This document shows, piece after piece, positions 57,784 to 64,000 of a DNA stretch of 64,000 bases (position 1 is the first letter of the stretch; each line of letters starts with the position of its first letter). The position numbers and the translations under genes were made by a program. The stretch comes from Marsupella aquatica. Its lineage: Eukaryota > Marchantiophyta. The notes below the pieces were generated by a model. That model was not told where the DNA came from, ran no database searches, and worked only from the letters and a program-made list of their open reading frames with translations. The DNA lies in assembly GCA_973895155.1 (NCBI GenBank), contig OZ316896.1, positions 22,630,001 through 22,694,000 of the forward strand, given 5' to 3'.

Positions 57784-58762
57784 AAATCTACAATGCGTTA
57801 ATGCCCCACCATTTTCTTGGGGTTCTGTACACTGCCGAGTACACTGCCATCCCAGTCCTAGATGTTGTTGTCCGCTCTCGTCCAAGTTTGCCAGAACATA
57901 AACCAAGACTCTTCTATTTTGTCACCCACTCTGACCCGATCAACTTTGGGTTTATGTTCTGACACCTTTCATTTGTTGTTGCCTGCTCCGGCCTGATTGA
58001 CTTGTGTCATCAACTTCTGACAACACTTCTTTCTATATAGCAAAGTCAAGTTTGCTTAGTACTAGAGTCTAAAGTGTTGCAAAGTCCAGTACTTTGGTTA
58101 AGAATCAAGATTGATAAAGTCTTGGTTAATGTTTTTCCAAACGCCCATAGAGGTATGACTTTGTGGTAGCTCACTTGAGTAGAGACTTTATTAATAGGTC
58201 TTGAATGGGTTCAACTGTTGTTGCACTCTTCCCTTTCCAACTGACTCTTTCCAACTATTGTGATTGACTCTTCCCTTTCTGTGGGGTTTTCACAGATTTC
58301 CCCTGCCATTAAATTAAATAAAGTGTTTTTCCAAATGCTTCTTCTCTATGGAGTCATGGTTTACATTTTGGCGACACTTCTTTCCAATGGATTCATGTCT
58401 GTTTAGTAATAGAGTCTAAGCATTCAGACAAAGCCTAGAATTTTGGATAAGAGTCAATCATGATTAATGATAGAGTCTTAGTGGTTTATGTCTAGCAACT
58501 TGGGCCCGAGTGGACCAGGGGAGTGCGTGGGCAACAACATTGGGGACTTAGGCCGGAACGAGTGACAACAAGTGGCGGGTGCCTGAACATAAACCGGAAG
58601 TAGATGACACAAAGTTGATTGGGCCAGAGCGGATGACAAAATGGTAGTCTTGGTTTATGTTCTGGCAAAATCTGGCAGTAGCGGGTAGCAACATTGGGGA
58701 CTGGGATGGGCAATGTCCAGGGCCCCGAGAAAAGTGTGGGAGCATTAATGCATTGTAGATTT
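57784..58762. mobile_element. Foldback-type element with long inverted ends (about 980 bp)
   Basis: The outermost AAATCTACAATGC (57,784-57,796) is the reverse complement of 58,750-58,762. The arms continue for about 215 bp with matching blocks (TTAATGC.CCCAC, TTTTCT.GGGG, CCCAGTCC, CCAGAACATAAACCAAGACT, GATGACACAA on the other strand). The loop is about 520 bp. There are no obvious target duplications, so the exact ends are tentative. No coding capacity. Confidence 0.75.
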
Positions 58763-60056
58763 AGGGTTTAGGGGCAGAAGGGGGGCAAAAAGACACAAAT
58801 TGGACTAGCTCAAAAAGGAGAGAAAAAAAGACTCAAATATCATTATTTAAGATGTAGGTGCACTCCACTTACAAAAAGGTTGTGCACTTCCAAGAAGATT
58901 GGGACTTTCAAAAACCCACTTGAGTTCCCAAAATGTTGACATGTGTACATTTCGAAGAAGATTGTAACTTCCAAAAATCCTGGACACTTTCCATGGACTT
59001 GGCATGCAAGATCTAAGTAAGCTTTGAATCTCAAGAGTCAAACCCATCATAGTTTTCACCTTATCCACAGGCTTGCAATTTGGGAAGGACTGGAATTCTT
59101 TTGGGTGGATAATTGGACATTCATCCTTTTTCCCCCCTCAATCTTGAAATTGACCTCATGCGATTTCACATGTGTACTCCTTGATTTTTCTGCAAAAGCT
59201 AAAATGAATCAAATGAATCAAAAATGTAAAAGTAGTGGCATTTTTATTTTATTTTGGAAACAAATGTTGTTATTGTTGTAAAGCTATGTTGTTGGGGAGG
59301 GCAAGGATATATATATGTGGGAGGGTGAAAGGGAGTGCAAGAGGTGTGATGGCCCCTGGGGCTTTGCGCCGTCAAGGTGTGGTGCAGAATGCTATTGGGA
59401 GGGGAATATAAAAAATTTCTCTCGGTCCCCAGTTTTACTATTTCTTCACTCCCTTGCCAATATAGTCCTCCCCACTCTTCTTGCCTTTGGCAGCTTACAT
59501 TATATAAACAAGAAAAAATGCACGATCAAGGAGAAGAAAAAAGGAGAAGTGAAAAGCAAAATTGACCCATTTTGCTTCTTTCTAAAGTCTCACAATCATA
59601 CTCTATGAAAAAACCTATAAAGTTTGTTATGCCCCAAAAAATTCTCCTTCCAATGTGTGTACCGTAATAATTGAAGGAAAGGAACAATTCTACTTTAATA
59701 CTTGGAAAAAAAAAGACACATTTTAGGTGATGTCACATAATGAACCTTCTTAGTCTATTGTGTATTCTACTATAAAAATAAGTATATCATTGACACATGG
59801 TCACTCAATCCAAGAGTACACACAAATCTTAAACAAAATCTGACCGCTCAGATTAGATCTCTCCATTTCCAATTTTGTAGGCAGAAGAAAGAACTTTCTG
59901 GCCGCATTGTATATTATAGAAGTAGATTTCGGTCTATGTATTTTAAGGTCTCCTCTTCTATAGTTTATATATCACAGTGCCCAAGGGCACAAAAAGCCGA
60001 ACAGGAGACAAGATCCCAAAGGCAAAACAACCCAATGAAGGGGAGGAAAGAGGGGA
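58763..60056. other. Intergenic region
   Basis: No recognisable gene. The overlapping short frames at 59,315-59,608 are not supported by domains. The dispersed purine-rich repeat related to 47.2-47.5 kb begins at about 59,980. Confidence 0.4.
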
Positions 60057-60545
60057 ATGGACCCCAAGAAAAACAAGCCAAAGGGTCCCCAACCAAAAGC
60101 CGACAAGGAACAAAGACAAAAAAGTAACCTACAAAGGATCGTGAAGGCTAACACCCTCCTAAGCGGAGAATTGAAAAGACTGGTAGAGCTGCTCCAAAGT
60201 AAACTGCAAAGGAGGATCCTGAAACAGAACCTCTTGTTGGGAGGCCCTAAAACCAACTGCCTCGGCCCTAGCCCTAAAACCAACTGCCTCGGCCCTAGCC
60301 CTAAAACCAACGGCCTCGGCCCTACAAAGCAAGGTGGCCTCGGCCCTACAAAGCAAGGTGAAACCCTGGGCCTGCTGAAAAGCCTAGGCCCGCTGAAAAG
60401 CCCCTCTCACCCACTAAAGTTTCCTTGCATGTGCAAAACTGAAAGGCTTTACCCAAAAGGTGTTTTCCTGCTGTTATTGAGTCATTCTGTGCATTCAAAT
60501 ATGAACATGCTGATTTATGACTTCGGTATCCAGTTGATTCGATGA
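60057..60545 (+). other. Repeat-bearing open frame upstream of the P450, probably not a host gene
   Basis: A 162-codon frame is very rich in Lys, Gln and Pro. Its middle is made of 9-residue repeats (PKTNCLGPS, PKTNCLGPS, PKTNGLGPT, then KQGGLGPT), encoded by a 27-bp minisatellite at 60,245-60,325 followed by a 24-bp variant to about 60,360. The first half lies in a dispersed repeat shared with 47.2-47.5 kb, which suggests retrotransposon-derived DNA rather than a gene. Confidence 0.4.
60245..60360. repeat. 27-bp / 24-bp minisatellite
   Basis: CCCTAAAACCAACTGCCTCG units start at 60,245, 60,272 and 60,299 (period 27). They are followed by GGCCTCGGCCCTACAAAGCA units with period 24 and then CTGCTGAAAAGCCTAGGCC-type units. 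Confidence 0.92.
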
Positions 60546-60670
60546 AGCTGTGAAGTGTTCGCTGGAACTCAAGAAATTAAGCACAGAAGCTACATACATA
60601 CAGACCTGAGGGTTCCCCAAGTTGGCAGCAAGGCTTCCAGACAGACTCACTCTCCTGGACATCCTTCAAG

Positions 60671-62194
60671 ATGGCAATGACGATGGCAACTGCCGTCCTC
60701 GTGGGCTTCATATCTTTGTTGTTGTTGCTGTTCTGGAGGAGCATCTTGCTGCGACCATCACTGAGACTGCCTCCTGGGCCACGACCACTGCCCATCTTGG
60801 GTAATTTGCTGATGATGAGGAAGTATCGATCACCCGCAGACTTCGCCAACGAGCTGAGACGCAAGTACGGTCCGATAGTAACTCTATGGATCTTCTCCAC
60901 ACCAATAGTTATCATCTCCGAGCCCAAGATCATTCAGGAAGCGATGATCACGCAGGGCAGCGTCTTCATGGGAAGAGCCTTGCGCAAGTCAAGGAAACAC
61001 ATTCTGCGTGAATACAGAGGCGTCGCTTTTTCTCACGGTGAGCGACATAGATTCCTCCGCAAGATTTTGGTCACCGAGGTGTTGAGCAACAAGAGAGTGG
61101 CGGGATTTAGACCCATCCGCGAGCAAGAGATAGACATCCTGGTCGAGAATTTGAAGAAGCAGGCTCTCGGTAAGGATGATAACAAGGGGCCGGGACCTGT
61201 CACTAACTTACGTTCATTGATCCGTTTGACCGTCTGCAACTTCTTAGTGGGAATTTTCTTCGGGAGGAGATTGACTTCAGAGGAGTACGTCGACCTGGAT
61301 GAGGAAATGACCCTGCGCTTCCAACTAGCGACTGGGAAGCCTCGGGACTTCATTCCCTGGCTGGCCTGGCTGCCGGACAGGAAAGGCATCGAGGCCCAGC
61401 GGAAATCGCTGAGGACAATTTCTCGGATCTTAGACCCGCTCATCGAGGAGAGGAGGCAACTCCTAAAGTTAGGGAAGACAGATCATCAAGCCACATATGT
61501 AGACACTCTATTGGAGCTGCAAAATGGGAAAATCAAGAGCCCAGTCGAGATCACTGATGCAGATATTGAGTTGTTATCAATCGAACTTCTCACTGCAGGA
61601 ACCGATACCACTGCACTGAACTTGGAATATAGCATTGCAAATCTCATCAACAATCCGGAGATGCAAGAGAAGTTGGCCCGGGAGATTTCTGCTGTTGTAG
61701 GTGAGAGAGTGGTGAACGAGGGCGACATACCTCACCTGCCCTTCTTGCAAGCTGTGGTCAAAGAGGCTTTGAGGAGGCATAGCCCGGCAAGATTGGCACC
61801 ACCCCGACGAACTTTGTCAGCTACCAAAGTTGCCGGCTATGACATACAAGTGAACACACTCGTTCAGGCGCATCTGGAAGCTGCGTCCCTGAACCCTGAA
61901 ATCTGGGAAAACCCTCTCGAGTTCAGGCCCGAGCGCCATCTCAACAGGCCTCTCGACCTCACTGGCTCTACCGAAATCACCATGATCCCATTCGGAGTGG
62001 GTCGTCGAATATGCCCAGCCATAAATATCGGACTTTTGCATGCAGAATTGATTTTAGCTCGGCTGATTCAAGCATTCGAGTGGAAACCTGCCTCCCCAGG
62101 CCAGCTTCTGGATGTCACCCCTGGTGGTGGGTTCACGAGTCCCATGAAGTACCCGGTTGTGGCGTCCATACAGGAGCGTTTGAAGGTGTCTTGA
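60671..62194 (+). CDS. A-type (CYP71-clan) cytochrome P450, CYP77/CYP89-like
   Basis: 507 residues, no intron, complete. It has an N-terminal membrane anchor (about 7-27), a Pro hinge LPPGPRPLP (33-41), the I-helix AGTDTT (309-314), ExxR as EALR (365-368), PERH (420-423, in place of PERF) and the haem loop FGVGRRICPA with Cys448. It is an ER-anchored monooxygenase by family; length is normal. The overall pattern (GTDTTALN, LLHAELILARLIQAFEW) resembles the CYP77/CYP89 group of clan 71, but the subfamily and substrate cannot be settled here. Oddities: the C-helix Trp of the usual WR..R is His (ERHRFLRK, 124-131), and the Gly two residues after Cys448 is Ala. The start is the first Met of an Ala/Met-rich N-terminus. 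Confidence 0.95.
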   Translation: MAMTMATAVLVGFISLLLLLFWRSILLRPSLRLPPGPRPLPILGNLLMMRKYRSPADFANELRRKYGPIVTLWIFSTPIVIISEPKIIQEAMITQGSVFMGRALRKSRKHILREYRGVAFSHGERHRFLRKILVTEVLSNKRVAGFRPIREQEIDILVENLKKQALGKDDNKGPGPVTNLRSLIRLTVCNFLVGIFFGRRLTSEEYVDLDEEMTLRFQLATGKPRDFIPWLAWLPDRKGIEAQRKSLRTISRILDPLIEERRQLLKLGKTDHQATYVDTLLELQNGKIKSPVEITDADIELLSIELLTAGTDTTALNLEYSIANLINNPEMQEKLAREISAVVGERVVNEGDIPHLPFLQAVVKEALRRHSPARLAPPRRTLSATKVAGYDIQVNTLVQAHLEAASLNPEIWENPLEFRPERHLNRPLDLTGSTEITMIPFGVGRRICPAINIGLLHAELILARLIQAFEWKPASPGQLLDVTPGGGFTSPMKYPVVASIQERLKVS

Positions 62195-62390
62195 GTTTCC
62201 ACAAGACTTGCACTGCACATTAGGAATTCTGTAGAGGGAATGCGACCTTTTCATAGGTTCTTTCAGTAAAAGCACGGGTTGAGGGTCTCCTGAGTTTCCA
62301 TAAACCGTCCACTGCACATTTGGACTACTATAGTGTATTGCCCACCTTTGATAGGTTTTTCGAGTACAACGACCATTGTGCACATTAATT
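62194..62390. repeat. 98-bp tandem duplication in the P450 3' flank
   Basis: Two diverged copies begin GAGTTTCCA at 62,194 and 62,292, followed by CACTGCACATT.GGA and CTTTTCATAGGTT or its variant GATAGGTT. The first copy starts at the stop codon, so the 3' UTR is largely made of this repeat. Confidence 0.8.
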
Positions 62391-62394
62391 GCGT

Positions 62395-64000
62395 TAGGAA
62401 ACTTATGTTGAAGGCTGCTGTCGAGACTTAAGCCTCTAGACGGGGACTGGGGGTAGAGGGTTCTCCGAGCTTAGGACTTTCAAGGAGAAGAGTCGAAACA
62501 ATTCAGAACCCGGTAATAAGACATGTACAAAAGGGAAACGAGATTGAAGGGCCCAACGTTATCCCAAGGTGGAATTCAACTTCCCCTCCCTTACAACTTT
62601 ATTAGTATGGGGGCTTTATATATGACTTCATTGTTGCACTTGAAGGTCAGTAAAAGTATCTTGGACAGGACTCAATTTTCCTCAACTTGCAAGGTCCACG
62701 AGTACTGAGACTGTAGGAGTGAGGGCAGGATATAGGTGCTGGTAACTATTCTTTCTTCTAGCTATGCTGACAAGTTGTGAGCTGCATTGGGAAGAATTTC
62801 CCAACGCTGCGATTGACGGAGAAAGATAACTAAGGTGGAGTGGTAATGCTGGTGGGAGAATATATATCACACTGCCAGACCAAAATGCTCCAAAACTCTT
62901 AGATATGATCCAACTTGGACAACATATATAATTATACCAGACTGGCAAAGAACAATGAAAATGCTTCAAACTTGTCCATAGAATGCAACTAGTCCATAGA
63001 AACCCTGGAAACATATATGAGCCAAGGAATATGCTCCAAACGGGGAGATCCAATAAAAAGGTACCCAATAAAGGTGACAGATCCCATGTCCCACACGTGT
63101 GTATATATATATATTCATTTGCCAAAGATAACAGTATATATCACGTTCAACATAGTATATAATTATATATATATATATTCATTTGCCAAAGATAACAGTA
63201 TATATCATGTTCAATATAGTATATAATTATATATATATCATGAAAAAATATATATCACACTGCTACGTACGGAACAAAATGATACAAAAAGGTGACCAGC
63301 TAATCTACCCAAAAGCAAATTAAAGTCTCCTAGTAAAAAGTACCCAATAAAGGTCCAATAGAGGGGATGCAGACTATCACATTGTAAAAGAACAAAATGC
63401 CCCAAACAAGTAATTAGTTAGAGGACCCCTTGGTTATGTAAGCTTGTTTTATTGAACTATTTGGAATTATGAAGAGTTGCACATTAAAATATATAGATAA
63501 GAAGACAAAGTTTTATTGAATTGTTTGGAGTTATGAAGAGTTGCACATACAGAGGAGAGGGCAAAATTTGAAGGGAGTATTCTAAATGAAGTGAACTTTA
63601 AAGGTAGTTAGGACAATCATTCAATTTCATTGAAGGCGAATAGGAGTACATTCATGGTGATGCCGACGGAACTCTCCATGCAATTTTTTTCCCTAAGTAA
63701 TCACTAAGTTTGGTCAGTGACGGAATGATCACAATAATTTACTTTGAGCACTTTTTGGAGGTATTTGCTGGATGGACTTCCACAATGAAAAGTGTTCCTG
63801 GATGGGATTCTTGAGTGATCTGGACCATGATCAACCTCAATAGACCTTAAATCACGGTACTTAAACCCTCATGGGTTGGCTGAGGAGAATACTTTGGTTA
63901 GGGGGTCTATCAAACAAATATTTTGCACTTTTTCAGGAGTCAAATCTGTTCTTTTTTGCATACCTGGCAGACATAGTTGACATAATGCTATCTTAGTCCC
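62395..64000. other. AT-rich intergenic region to the right edge
   Basis: No gene called. A 64-bp tandem duplication (ATTCATTTGCCAAAGATAAC at 63,113 and 63,177) lies in TA-rich sequence to about 63,236. A second small repeat (GAATTATGAAGAGTTGCACAT and its near copy) is at about 63,462 and 63,527. The right edge was inspected on the minus strand for a copia-like RNase H end, but the match was too weak to call. Confidence 0.45.

Noticed and set aside
63700-64000. Possible copia RNase H end on the minus strand at the right edge
   Set aside because: Only a weak resemblance to the ADxLTK region, no catalytic motif, and the rest would lie outside the window.

Overview
The window is nuclear DNA of a land plant. 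The evidence is spliced genes with GT-AG introns of about 240-750 bp, a plastid-targeted CYP97-type cytochrome P450, an A-type P450, F-box/kelch genes, an IAH1-like GDSL esterase relic and a Ty1/copia retrotransposon primed by initiator tRNA-Met. The style of the DDE transposase and the tandem F-box/kelch expansion would suit a bryophyte or another non-seed plant, but that is inference.

Layout. 1-1.9 kb: 5' half of a CYP97B-like gene on the minus strand, running off the left edge. 2-7.5 kb: a segmental duplication flanking a dead GDSL esterase gene, then a 59-bp minisatellite. 7.6-55.6 kb: a degenerating cluster of F-box/kelch units. Each full unit has a satellite-like 3' flank, a single coding exon, a 5' UTR intron and a TATA-box promoter. 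Units A (8.5-9.9 kb) and B (14.8-16.2 kb) are intact on the minus strand. Unit C (24.3-25.6 kb, minus) has one in-frame stop. Unit D (38.3-39.6 kb, plus) has a 2-bp insertion. Three more partial units (35.5-36.3, 48.2-49.3 and 53.6-55.6 kb) have lost all or nearly all of the gene. Units C and D form arms of about 4.7 kb of a large inverted repeat.

Mobile DNA. The loop of that inverted repeat holds a 6,823-bp DNA transposon (28,536-35,358). It has 25-bp terminal inverted repeats and TA target duplications, and it encodes a DDE-type transposase. The right arm holds a 5,530-bp copia element (40,034-45,563) with 275-bp LTRs and a 5-bp target duplication. A roughly 290-bp hAT-like MITE with 8-bp target duplications occurs at 20.9 kb, again inside the copia gene at 43.6 kb, and as a relic at 56.5 kb. 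A foldback element lies at 57.8-58.8 kb.

55.6-64 kb is mostly AT-rich non-coding DNA. It holds one clean gene, an intronless 507-residue A-type P450 at 60.7-62.2 kb.

Functionally, only the two P450 genes and the two intact F-box/kelch genes look able to make ordinary proteins. The rest records duplication, inversion, decay and repeated transposon insertion. The part most worth study is the inverted pair of F-box pseudogenes around a previously unrecognised transposon: it could fold into double-stranded RNA matching the intact paralogues, and it provides paralogous empty sites for both large insertions.
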